Shown: positions 1 through 9,878 of the stretch, in pieces | Numbering within the stretch: the first letter of the stretch is position 1 | Layout: every line of letters begins with the position of its first letter | Origin: Primula veris | Taxonomy: Eukaryota > Streptophyta > Magnoliopsida > Ericales > Primulaceae | Assembly (NCBI GenBank): GCA_963682055.1 | Contig: OY821745.1 | Location: 13,213,501 to 13,277,500 of the forward strand | DNA: 64,000 bases | Direction of reading: 5' to 3' | Made by a program: the position numbers and the translations under genes | Notes under the pieces: model-generated | Seen by the model: the letters and a program-made list of their open reading frames with translations, nothing else | Databases searched by the model: none | Told to the model about the DNA's origin: nothing

Positions 1-1099
1 ATTATATTAAGCACAATTTTGTAATAGTTATAGACTTATAGAGTGCTAAGGCCCACGGGATGCCAAAACTTACACAAGTCTCTCTTGACACTGATTTTAA
101 AAATAAAAATAGAAAATGTCGCTGAAAATACTTAACTAAAAACCAATGGCTAATGTTTAAAAATACATATATGTACAAATAATTGTGATGAATGAAAAAT
201 TAAACTACGTGAAAAAAAGTCAATAACAATTAATGAATATATAACTTGGAATAAACAAAAAAAGTTTTTTCTTAACTGCAAAACTATAAACTCATTCTAG
301 AGAGTTTTAGAAATAAGCGTGCAAAACTATAAACTCATTCTAGAGTCTTAGAAATAAGCATATGCTTAACTGAATCTCCAAGTGCAAATAATTTAGGAAA
401 AAATAATCCACATCTATGACACAACCAAACTAACCGACATGATCATACCTAAAAACCCACGAGCCTATGAACAACTTTGAAAACACAATGACCATTACCA
501 AAATTGGAAATATATGAGAAAAGATCTTACAAAAAAATATCCATAAACAATTTCGCCTCTGGTGAGTAGATGTGCATGTATACATTCTTTTGCATGGGGC
601 TTATACATCATTGTATATTTATAGACACAATTTTATTTAGTGTGTACAACAAGTGCTTTTAATACTCCTGATTAAAAAACAAAGTGCACTAAAATGAATT
701 GTTAAGGATCCATTTTTTTCTTACTTTTTTAGGATGTCCTTTTAAGATTGAATACATGAATTCTAACCATAGAAATGAGTGACGAGATATTATGGTCGAC
801 TTAATAGAAATTGAGATTTAAGTTTCTTCCTTTTCGGTATATTTTTCTTATAAAACCGAGTGCAATAAATTATCGTTATCTTAAAAATCAATTTTAGTCA
901 TTAAAATCAATTGCTTTTAATGTTTTATAAGAGTTGCCCGCAATGAACGTTCTTCAATCGGAACAAAAATATCCGCATACGTCATGTTTCTTAGCTGGCA
1001 AAGTTATCCAGAACCACCTCTAACAGTATGGATTTGGGCCAGTAAAGAATGATATTATTGAGTTGGTGTGTTTATTCTTCAAAGTGGAATATATATATA
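1..1099. other. Non-coding, AT-rich; no gene seen
   Basis: No open frame with recognisable protein similarity on either strand. The only structure is a short imperfect tandem duplication of about 40 bp at roughly 280-358, built on the phrase gcaaaactataaactcattc. Confidence 0.6.
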
Positions 1100-1256
1100 G
1101 GGGCCGGTTATATGAACATGAATTGTGACATGATTTTATACATACATGAAAATTAAGGTTACAGATCAATAGATTTAGTTAATAGCATTAATCTGGACCC
1201 TTTATTTTTATGTATATTTAAAATCATGTTCCAGTTTTTATTCATATAACCAATCT
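1100..1256. mobile_element. Foldback MITE (about 157 bp)
   Basis: The left end (GGTTATATGAA... ACATGATTTT) and the right end are imperfect inverted copies of each other over about 38 bp, and the element has no coding capacity. It sits inside a run of (AT)n on both sides, so the target duplication cannot be measured. The superfamily is not certain. Confidence 0.55.
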
Positions 1257-2296
1257 CATATATATATATACACACACACACGAAGGATCTTGATTATTCG
1301 ACTTTTTGGCTATTCAAGAATTTATTTGTATATTATTAATTTTTAGTGTTTTATTTTACAATTTTGTTGGATTTTCGGTGTTACTTTTAGCTTTTTTTGG
1401 CCTTTTACTATTTTATTTAAAATTAATGGACCTAAAAGTAATTGCATCCAAAATATTTAAATGGTCGGTGTTAAATGAAACAAAGCCAACATTGTCACAC
1501 GGAGAACAGAAGCGACACGTTTAACCTCGGCCACGCTTCACTTTCTTGTTGAGCGAAAACAAAATAGACTAAACGTTAATTATTTCGCAGCATGGGACCA
1601 AACCTTAATTAAAATCATGACTCTCATTTATTTGAAAAGAAAAGGATGGCTTAGCTAATCAGGATCCCAAATCAAAGTGTAGACATAAAAATTAGTCTGT
1701 ACTCTAATCATCTAATGTCAGTTAATACTCAATTGAATTTATGGATGCCGAAGTTATAAAACTAATAACATTGGGCAATGAAGTGATTTGTAATTCTTCT
1801 CATCGAATCAATCGCAGGGCAGGTGATCTCGAAAAGAGTTTTTTACTAGGACCTCAATTTTATTTTATGTTACGTTCTACTTTTATTTAGCATTAACTGT
1901 AACAAAGTTATTTGTAGTTCTTCGGATCATATCAATCGCAACACAGGTGACCTTCGAATGGTTTTTCTACTATGATCTCGAATCCATAATTATCATTAAT
2001 TGTTAGGCCCTCAGTCTAAATTAACTTAAACCGCAAGTCTATATGTTTATGCAAATTGAGCAGTAGTGTAATAGTATTTACTGAAAAGTATAGGGTTAGT
2101 TCGAGTGAGGATCCCCATTCTTCAAACATAATTCTATTGGATCATACTATACTTTCTATGGAAACAGTTAAAGATATTTTACAAACTGCAAATTCCCAGT
2201 TATCATAAATAACAAAACTCATACCAAATTACCAATTGACTTGCATGTTTTCAACCAAAGTGCGTGTATAAATTGGTATACCCTGTTGCTACAATC
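1257..2296. other. Non-coding; no gene seen
   Basis: A 72-codon open frame at 1306-1524 is hydrophobic because of T-rich sequence and resembles nothing I know. No other structure was found. Confidence 0.5.
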
Positions 2297-2304
2297 ACTG
2301 TAAG

Positions 2305-2378
2305 CAGTGGCGGAGCTAGAATTAGTAATTGGGGAGGGGGATGTAGCCCCTGCCAGCCCCCACCTAGCTCCTCCCCTG
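2305..2378. mobile_element. 74-bp hAT-type MITE
   Basis: The ends are inverted copies: CAGTGGCGGAGCTAG on the left, and CAGGGGAGGAGCTAG when the right end is read on the other strand. It is flanked by a perfect 8-bp duplication ACTGTAAG at 2297-2304 and 2379-2386, the size hAT transposases make. The CAGTGGCGGAGC end type recurs in the hAT element at 20471-21389. Confidence 0.8.
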
Positions 2379-2386
2379 ACTGTAAG

Positions 2387-3548
2387 TTCTAATGAATTGG
2401 GATCCATAAAAATATATCACTCCGTCAAACTTTCAATATTTAGCGACTATTAGTATTTCAAATTAACGTAGAAGACCAAATAAACTTTGAAAGTCTGCTT
2501 AAAAACTGAATTGATTATGTTCTCTACCTTAATTGGAGGGTGCCTAACTCAATTTGTTTCAGTCTCCAATAAGAGCACGTTTGGTAAACTTCTAACTTTA
2601 ACCAAATATATCAGAAAAGTACAACTTAAACTGGTCAGCCATGTTTGTCATTCAACCTTTAAGCAGAAAACACAGCGTAAAAGATGCAATCAAACAAGCA
2701 TCGTCAAAGAAAATAGTACGGTTTTATTACAAAAACAGTATCATCAAAAGCAGATGGTTAGTTGTTACCGTCTCTCTGAGATCATCTCATCCTAAAAAGA
2801 AACATCAGGGTTAATAATTGCTCAATGCAACATTTTCACTTTAAAAGTTGCACATAAACAAGCTCATTCATCTCATCAAATAAAACCATGGGTCTTATTG
2901 TAAACAATAATAACTTAAAGAAACATACGAGTCCATACGATATCTTTTCTTTTCTTTTATAATGGTGGATTAATTAATGCCCGGAGCCAAAATAAAAACT
3001 GAAAACCTAAAAGGTAAACAGGAAAGATGCAAAAGATTGATATCACTATTTTGAAAAAATGTCTCCAACAGTAAAAAATTTTTACATTGTCTGATAGTCT
3101 TAATTTCCCTTTATAATGCTGGATAAATTCATTAATCAGGCAAAAATAGATTAAACCAGAAAGTGGCAAAACAATTATCACTATTTTGCAAATGTGTCTC
3201 CAACAATATTTTTTTTACATATGTGATGGTCTTAATTTCTCTTTGAAATGGTGAATAAATTCATTGATCAGACAAACATATAAGGTTGAGTCGGGAACAT
3301 CGACTGCTTGTAAACATAATAAAATGAAAAATAAAATTTGAAATTTGAAATTAGACAGTTTGGAACATCTCAAATTCACAACAAAAAAAAACGATAAAAC
3401 TTAAAATGAAACAGTAGTATTAATACAATAAAACAAACAACAACAAAAGTAATAATAAAAGAATATTAGTAATAGTATAAAATCTAGACAATTAATTGTG
3501 GTTTTGATTTTTTTTTGCATTCATATGTAACGTACTTAGCCAACGTGT
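2387..3548. other. Non-coding with one diverged tandem duplication
   Basis: No gene recognised. Two diverged direct copies of a segment of about 110 bp lie at about 3040-3150 and 3175-3283, sharing phrases such as atcactattttg, gtctccaaca and ataaattcatt. The rest is plain AT-rich sequence. Confidence 0.5.
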
Positions 3549-3965
3549 CATGCCAGTAAGGGTGTCAATTTTACCCAACCCGACCCAACGATTTTTCGGT
3601 CTTCGGATAGCGGTTTTAGCGGTTCTCTTGCCATCTATGGGTCGGGTCTCTACATAGTCTTTTCTTCTTGTTTTACCCGACTCATACCCGAATTTGTAAC
3701 GGGTCTAACGGTTCTCGGTACGGGTATATACCCAAAAACCCACAACTCTTTTGTATTAAAAAGACTAATTAGAAAAGCTACTGTTTAATGCATCAGAGGC
3801 CAAAGGCTTCTTTATATCAAACATACTACTCAGTACTTACCTTGATGTTCTTCTTTCTTTTTTGCAACGGTGAAAATTAGTTTTTTGACTTAGAAAACTA
3901 TGGAACATAAGACTAGTTAGTTGTGGAACATAAGACAAGTTATTTACAGACATCATTGTTTATAG

Positions 3966-4498
3966 GCGATGCTGCGGTTTTAAAAGAAATCGATTGTTTA
4001 ACTGTAACGGTTAATGGCATTCTCAATGTGCAGAGCAAATGTTTCGTCATCTATTTCTAATGTGGAAACAAGGCTTTGTGGCTTTGCTGGTTGGTTTGAT
4101 GTGCATTTCCGAGTAAGGTTTTGTATCCAAGCAATAAAATGAGCAACTGTAATTATATCAGTATTAGTTTTTCAAAATTTCACGTTATTGATTTGAATTG
4201 ATTTATAAAATATTTTTTTGATACTTTGAAGGGAAGGAAAGAAGATCCTCATGTGGAAGTTGAGTTGATTACTGCTCCTAGTGAAGAAAATGGCACTCAT
4301 TGGGGTCAGCAGGTGTTTGTATGGCAGTACCACTTCTATGTTTGTTAGTGAAAACGATACTCTGAACATTGATTTCTCAATGCATGGTACGATCAAAAGA
4401 AAACCATCGGTTGTTGAAGGTCGAACTCAGCTGTGAGATCAAAAAGTCTAATGGCAACCTGCTTCAGCCTGTTAAAAACAAGTTTTATATTGAGTAAA
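3966..4498 (+). pseudogene. Captured 3' part of an arginine N-methyltransferase gene (PRMT6-like)
   Basis: Two exons are visible. The first (about 3966-4112) follows a clean acceptor (tttatag) and contains IDCLTVTV and, in another frame, ETRLCGFAGWFDVHFR, then a GTAAGG donor. The second (4232-4498) follows an AG acceptor and contains VELITAPSEENGTHWGQQVF, then after a frameshift SKENHRLLKVEL and the C-terminus NKFYIE before the stop. These are the conserved C-terminal barrel segments of plant type I PRMTs, best matching PRMT6. The family normally methylates arginine in histones and other proteins. Only the last two exons are here; the AdoMet-binding half is missing and there are at least two frameshifts, so it is dead as an enzyme. 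The kept intron shows it was captured as genomic DNA, not as cDNA. Confidence 0.85.
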
Positions 4499-4643
4499 AA
4501 AAAAAAAAAAAACCTTTCCTTGAAGAGAAAAAAAAAAAGAACGACTTAAGAGAGTTGTACCAGTGTTATACAGTAAATGCAATCCCTTTGCCTGCTATAA
4601 ACAATGAAGGTTTGAAGAATTCAAATAAACTACCATTAATTGT

Positions 4644-4953
4644 GTACAATTATGCTGTTCCGTTTCACTTCATTCCGACTCTATATCCCGCTTGATCTTG
4701 CGGTCACACCTTACAAGTCGGAGTTCTTACCTGATATCTGATTAGAAATTAGCTTTATTAGTGTTCAGACTTTCATGAGTGTCTCTATTTTCGTAAATAC
4801 AGCTAGGAAATATACTTGGAATATGCGTACGATTTCTTTCAACGTAATCGCCATTCTTTCATGGTTGTAATGGTGTTGTGAAACCGAAAGTCTGTTCTGT
4901 TACATTCATTGGCAAGAAGTAAACCAGTTTTAGCATTGTTCAAAAAAAAAAAA
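4644..4953 (+). mobile_element. Retroposed mRNA 3' end (processed pseudogene fragment)
   Basis: A 310-bp insert ends in about 12 A residues (4942-4953) and is flanked by a perfect 15-bp duplication ACTACCATTAATTGT (4629-4643 and 4954-4968), the signature of LINE-machinery retroposition. The first part reads as a C-terminal peptide ending VTPYKSEFLPDI and a stop (near 4730), followed by what looks like a 3' UTR. I do not recognise the parent gene. It inserted into the hAT-like element and is therefore younger than it. Confidence 0.75.
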
Positions 4954-5517
4954 ACTACCATTAATTGTATACTTTATAAAAGATTTTGTGATAATGTTGC
5001 AAGTGATCAAGATATTTTTTTGATCTATTTGCTTTATTTTAGTACAAGAGTTTTGCCAAATCTCTTACCTAATTTTGTAAATAAATAATATTGAACATAT
5101 TCTTTAAACTATAATCACTTCATATATTGAATCATTGATATCAAATATCAACATAAAATCTCTTCATTAAGGTACATAAATTTATAATAAATACATGAAC
5201 TAAATGACTATACTCACTATTTCTAAAAAAACAAAGACTTCCTTTTTTTAACATGGACATGTAAAGGGATTTTTTAACAGACCGTTGTAACTATAATTAC
5301 TATATATATATTTTTTCAAAACACGGGCAAATTGCGGTTTTGTAGGTCGGTTCCGCATGTCGGTTCCACAGGTCGGTTCTACGGCTCGGTTCTTGCGGTA
5401 TAAGGTTGAAAACCATACCCTAGAACCAGTTGGGTCAGGTTGGGTATACCTGAAAACGGTTCTATAACGGGTCGGTTTTTGCGGTTTTCAGGTATTTTTA
5501 CAACCCTTCATGCCGGT

Positions 5518-5820
5518 AGTCGGTCATTAATGTTAAAAAACCTATAAACTGAACTAACATATACTGCAACCATGTGCCGCATGTAAATCATAGCCTTTCC
5601 CGTCTACGGTTTCATTGATATCTTTCCTAAAATACGCTTTGTGGAATGCCAAAGAACCAAGTCGTCTGGATATGGTTTGGCGTATTACATATTTGTTTTT
5701 TAATTGTTTGGGTTCTCTAACTTATAATCTGCTTCAGAAAATATTTAGAATCAATCGATGTTCATTTCATTTCAAACTACAAGCAAATGGGAAGATAAAG
5801 GCCTATTTAATGGTTCTCAA
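5518..5820. other. Non-coding; no gene seen
   Basis: A 94-codon open frame begins here at 5615 but runs through the SINE and resembles no known protein. Confidence 0.4.
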
Positions 5821-5835
5821 ACTTATATGGATTTT

Positions 5836-5960
5836 GAGCAAAATTGGTTGGTCCAAGTGTTTGGTAACCGAGTATATCACGCTCACCACCAGGGTTTGAA
5901 CCCTGAATCCGATGAAACAGGTTTACTTCCAAAGGAAGGTTTCTGATTATAAAAAAAAAA
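5836..5960 (+). mobile_element. tRNA-derived SINE
   Basis: The body contains a box A-like stretch (TTGGTCCAAGTGTTTGG) and a box B-like stretch (GGTTTGAACCC), the internal RNA polymerase III promoter of tRNA-derived SINEs. It ends in an A-rich tail and is bounded by a perfect 15-bp target duplication ACTTATATGGATTTT (5821-5835 and 5961-5975). The length (125 bp) suits a plant SINE. It is not a functional tRNA, since it has no cloverleaf or anticodon arm. Confidence 0.85.
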
Positions 5961-6380
5961 ACTTATATGGATTTTTATATGGTATATATCACGTATCTAT
6001 TCATTTAATTTGTACTTTTTAATACAATAAAAATAAGACTAGGACAAAAAATAATTTTTTTTGGCCAGTAGTCTATGATAATTTACAATTTGGTAGAATA
6101 TCGCATAAACACTACACATACATCTTATGCATTTAGATAAAGCTTTGTGCTTAAATAAAATTAAAATAGGTCGTTTGTTCGTAATTGATTAAATTGGGAG
6201 TCAAACAATGATTATTTTTGGATATGAGGACTTTATTGGATTTGAATTTATTCTAACAATATGTGTAATATACACAATTTTGTACCACTTGATATGCCAA
6301 ACTTTTAGTTGTTTGCCAAAAGATTTGTTAGTTGTAGAAAACTACACAGGAACAACAGGATAGACATGTCTATCTTGTTC

Positions 6381-6489
6381 CATACCCTTTTATTATCTAA
6401 ATTTCTCCCGAAAACACTATTTGACAAATTGACTAATGTCGATTTTTAAATAGTGTTTCCGGGAGAAATTTAGATAATAAAAGGGTATG
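6381..6489. repeat. 110-bp near-perfect hairpin
   Basis: Arms 6381-6422 and 6448-6489 are inverted copies of 42 bp with a single mismatch (CATACCCTTTTATTATC... at the outer ends), separated by a 25-bp loop. There is no convincing target duplication. It could be a small MITE or a source of a small hairpin RNA. Confidence 0.75.
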
Positions 6490-6643
6490 ATTTCTAGATA
6501 CTCGTTTACGCTCCTATTATTGGAGAGTATTTGAATATTATTTTATTTACGACTATGAATTTACTTTATTGGTGATATTACTCAATCAATGTAATGTCTT
6601 GAAAGTTGAAAAAATGACTATTTTACTATGGTTATATAGTTTG

Positions 6644-7801
6644 AAACGAGAATGCCAAAAAAATCTCAAACAATCTCAAATATTCCTAAAAATTATTACA
6701 CCAAACCTTTTGTTACATTTAGGTGTTATTTTTTATTTTTTGTTCTCTCTCCGCATCTAATAACCACCACACTCCATGCCAACTATCATTCTGCTCAACT
6801 AGAATTTGAACCTATGCTACGACCCACCATTTTCTCATGGGTTGGCGGTGACGGTGGTGGTCCGTCGGAACTTCGGCAAAATCGTCAGAGCTCCAACTTC
6901 CACTCAAAAAAATTTAAAAAAATTCTAAAAATCTCAAAAAAAATCAAAAAACAAGTCAAAATAAAGAAATCGATAAAAATGCATGCACAAGCTAGAAAAT
7001 GTGCGTACACAATCCTAAAAATATGCATACACAATTATAAAAAAAGTTCATACACAATCCAAATAATGTACATACACAACCGTGAAAAAGATGAATACAT
7101 AATCCAAAACAATGTGCATACACAATCGTGAAAGGTGTAGACAATCGAGAAAGTGTATAAATAATCGAAAAAGTGCATACATAGACAATCCAAAAAAGTG
7201 CATACACAATCGAGAAAAAATGCATGCATATCCAGAAAAGTGCATACACATTTTGAAAAATATATACACAATCGAAAAAAGTGCATACACAATACAAAAA
7301 AATGCATAAACAATGTAAAAAAGTGCATACACAATTAAAAAATTGCATACACATTTAGAAAAATGCCTACACAATCGAAAAAAGTGTATAGATAATACAA
7401 AAAAGTACATAAAAAATGCAAAAATGTGTATATATATAGTGCAAAAAAATGCATAAACAATACAAAAAGTGAATATACAATAAATAAAAAAGTGCATAAA
7501 TAATGCAAAGTGAATTTTTTGATTTTTTTTGAATTTTCTGAGTGAGGGTTGGTATTGACCGTAGTGGGTCAACGGAGCTCCGACGAACCACCACTGTCGT
7601 CGCCAATCAATGGACAAATGTTGGATCGGATTATAGATATAAATTTTAGTTGAAAAAAGAGAGAATTTAAGTGAAGTGTGATGATTTTTAGATGAGAAGA
7701 GTGAGAGTTGAGGAGAGAGAAAGTATGAAGTAAATGTAATGAAAAGTTTGAGTTGTGTTTTTTGGAATTAGTTTTGAAAAGTATTATTTTTTGGCATTTC
7801 A
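6644..7801. mobile_element. Non-autonomous Mutator-like element (about 1158 bp)
   Basis: The two ends are inverted copies over about 250 bp (outer motif GAATGCCAAAAA against GAAATGCCAAAAA; inner GC-rich motifs GGCGGTGACGGTGGTGGT near 6844 and an inverted partner near 7590). Candidate 9-bp duplications are TATAGTTTG (6635-6643) and CTTAGTTTG (7802-7810), 7 of 9 identical. Long inverted ends plus a 9-bp duplication point to a MULE without its transposase. The interior is a minisatellite. Confidence 0.65.
6965..7510. repeat. Minisatellite of the type gtgcatacacaatc-aaaaa
   Basis: About thirty degenerate copies of a 14-22-bp unit built on GTGCATACACAATC fill the centre of the MULE above. The open frames crossing it, such as Cys/Phe-rich ones on the minus strand, are translations of the repeat and not genes. 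Confidence 0.85.
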
Positions 7802-8214
7802 CTTAGTTTGCATTACTTTTGTAAAATTTCAATAAACAAATATAACATTTAAAACTTGATGGATTTCAACAATCAAAATTAGATAATATTTATTCAATGC
7901 ATTTACCAAATCATTCAACTTTTAATTAAATATTGTATTAATCACTCTTTGGTCTTTCAAATGTAGTTTGTGTTGCTTTTAAAAAAAAAATCATTGAATG
8001 TCAACGCAAGGAATAAATATAATATTTTAGAATATTGGATGGATTTCAACAATCAAAATTTATATTTATTCAATGAATTTTCAAAATTTCCAACTTTTGA
8101 TTAAATAATGTATACTCTCAACCACTTTGACCAAAAATACTCATTTGATCAAAAAAGACTTGGGCATTCCATCAATTAATTATTTGACCAAAACTATTTT
8201 TTTTTCAAACATGA

Positions 8215-8223
8215 ATTCACATC
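8215..8223. repeat. 9-bp target-site duplication of the PMD/OTU MULE (left copy)
   Basis: ATTCACATC, repeated exactly at 17206-17214. A 9-bp duplication is the hallmark of Mutator superfamily insertion. Confidence 0.95.
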
Positions 8224-8331
8224 GAGGTTGGATTAAAAGACTTCAAAATTTCTGGATTAACGCGTAGTCCGTAGATTAAATCTACGGTTTACAGTGATTC
8301 ATTGTAAACCGTAGATTTAATCTACGGTTTG
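8224..8331. repeat. Left terminal inverted repeat
   Basis: Inverted copy of 17098-17205. Outer part GAGGTTGGATTAA, then an AT-rich stretch, ATTAACGCGTA, then a 65-bp palindrome (about 8268-8332) made of two CCGTAGATT...AATCTACGG half-sites around TTTACAGTGATTCATTGTAAA. A second copy of the palindrome follows at about 8346-8404, just inside the TIR. Confidence 0.9.
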
Positions 8332-8424
8332 GATCAAATGAATACAAACCGTAGATTAAATCTACGGTTTACAGTGAATCACTGTAAACCGTAGATTTAA
8401 TCTACAATCTGTGTAATTTCTGCA

Positions 8425-8510
8425 GAAATTACACAGTCAGTCCCTGCTTTTCAAAATTACACAGTCAGTCCCTGCACGAAAATTACACAGACAGTCCATT
8501 GAAAACAGAA
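8425..8510. repeat. Three short direct repeats of AAATTACACAGTCAGTCCCTG type
   Basis: AATTACACAG followed by (t/a)CAGTCC occurs three times just inside the left end of the MULE. Possible subterminal binding sites; not seen near the right end. Confidence 0.6.
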
Positions 8511-8529
8511 TTTCACGTTTTTTTTTTAA

Positions 8530-8683
8530 AAAAATAAACTTTTATACTATACTCTCTCTCTTTCTCTCAAAAACTCCCAATTTTCATCCCAAAAAACCAC
8601 CCAAATCAATCAAACACATTACCTATCAAATTAATTAACAAAAAAACCCCAAATCATCAATCAAATTTATCCATAATTCAATG
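8530..8683 (+). promoter_or_regulatory. Probable core promoter and leader exon of the PMD gene
   Basis: A TATA-like stretch (tttatactata, about 8538) is followed by a CT-rich run (ctctctctttctctc) typical of plant transcription starts, then an A/C-rich leader ending at ATG|GTATATC. If the GT at 8684 is a donor, the matching acceptor is TATCACAG ending at 9872, seven bases before the PMD start codon, giving a 1.2-kb leader intron. Inference from sequence signals only. Confidence 0.4.
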
Positions 8684-8721
8684 GTATATCTTTTATTCTC
8701 TAATTTATTATTTATATTGTG

Positions 8722-9020
8722 TAATTTCAATTTGTAAAATAGGAAAAAATATATAAAATATGCAAATTGATTATTCACTTAGCTATATATAATTGTTTGT
8801 TGTTTGTTTATATTAATTATAGAAATTATAATAATTATTGATATTTGTCCCATTTTTGCATGTTTTTTTTTTTTGGTGTAATTTTAATTGGTAAACTAGG
8901 AAAAAATATATAAAATATGCAAAACCATAATTCACTTAGCTATATATAATTGTTTGTTGTTTGTTTATATTAATTATAGAAATTATAATAATTGTTGATA
9001 TTTGTCCCATTTTTGCATGT
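8722..9020. repeat. Tandem duplication of about 160 bp
   Basis: Two close copies (about 8722-8867 and 8880-9020) share long phrases such as aggaaaaaatatataaaat and cacttagctatatataattg. They lie in the likely leader intron of the PMD gene. Confidence 0.8.
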
Positions 9021-9049
9021 TTTTTTATTTTGTGTTTGGTTAATTTCAA

Positions 9050-9665
9050 TTGTTGATAATTGTTGATAATGTGTTTGGTTATGATTAAAAAATTGAGTTA
9101 TGATTGTTTGGTTTATGATTAAATGTGTGTTTGGTTATGATTAAAAAATTGAGTTATTATTGTTTGGTTTTATGATTAAATGTGTTTGGTTATGATTAAA
9201 AAATGGAGTTATTATTGTTTGGTTTATGATTAAATGTGTGTTTGGTTATGATTAAAAAATTGAATTATTATTGTTTGGTTTATGATTAAATGTGTGTTTG
9301 GTTATGATTAAAAAATTGAATTATTATTGTTTGGTTTATGATTAAATGTGTGTTTGGTTATGATTAAAAAATTGAGTTATTATTGTTTGTTTTATGATTA
9401 AATGTGTGTTTGGTTATGATTAAAAAATGGAGTTATTATTGTTTGGTTTATGATTAAATGTGTGTTTGGTTATGATTAAAAAATTGAATTATTATTGTTT
9501 GGTTTTATGATTAAATGTGTGTTTGGTTATGATTAAAAAATTGAGTTATTATTGTTTGGTTTATGATTAAATGTGTGTTTGGTTATGATTAAAAAATTGA
9601 ATTATTATTGTTTGGTTTATGATTAAATGTGTGTTTGGTTATGATTAAAAAATTGAGTTATTATT
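9050..9665. repeat. 56-57-bp minisatellite, about eleven copies
   Basis: Unit phrases TGTGTTTGGTTATGATTAAA and TTGTTTGGTTTATGATTAAA alternate with small variants (gag/gaa, one extra t). Shorter TTGGTTATCATTAA repeats continue to about 9860. All of this lies between the leader exon and the PMD start codon. Confidence 0.9.
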
Positions 9666-9878
9666 GTTTGATTATGATTGTTTGGTTATAATTGTTTTGG
9701 TTATCATTAATTGGTTATAATTGAGTTATCATTGTTTGGTTATCATTAATTGGTTATGATTGTTTGGTTATCATTAATTGGTTATCATTGTTTGGTTATC
9801 ATTAATTGGTTATTAATTGGTTATTTTATCATTGTTTGGTTATCATTAACTGAGTTATATTTGGTTATCACAGTTAGA

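Larger units (their letters stand above)
3558..5508. mobile_element. hAT-like DNA transposon (1951 bp) carrying a host gene fragment
   Basis: The left end AAGGGTGTCAATTTTACC and the inverted right end AAGGGTTGTAAAAATACC form terminal inverted repeats, with pyrimidine-rich 'gggtcgggt/cggttt' subterminal sequence at both ends. The flanks are CATGCCAGT (3549-3557) and CATGCCGGT (5509-5517), a target duplication of 8-9 bp with one mismatch. No transposase is present. The interior holds two exons and an intron of an arginine methyltransferase gene plus a retroposed sequence, so this is a gene-capturing non-autonomous element. The superfamily is inferred from duplication length and end sequence; hAT is the best fit. 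Confidence 0.75.

Noticed and set aside
5840..5905. A tRNA gene, because of the GGTTTGAACCC box
   Set aside because: No acceptor stem or anticodon arm can be folded, and the A-rich tail and 15-bp duplication show a SINE.
6965..7510. Regular short repeats with spacers, CRISPR-like at first glance
   Set aside because: The units are degenerate, of varying length and without unique spacers, they sit between transposon ends, and the genome is that of a plant.
7048..7617. 189-codon Cys/Phe-rich open frame on the minus strand, like a small secreted or membrane protein
   Set aside because: It is a translation of the minisatellite; neighbouring frames give similar text, so it is not coding.
9750..9878. 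Upstream extension of the PMD frame to an ATG at 9750
   Set aside because: The added 43 residues translate the TTGGTTATCATTAA repeats. The ATG at 9879 lies just after a good splice acceptor.
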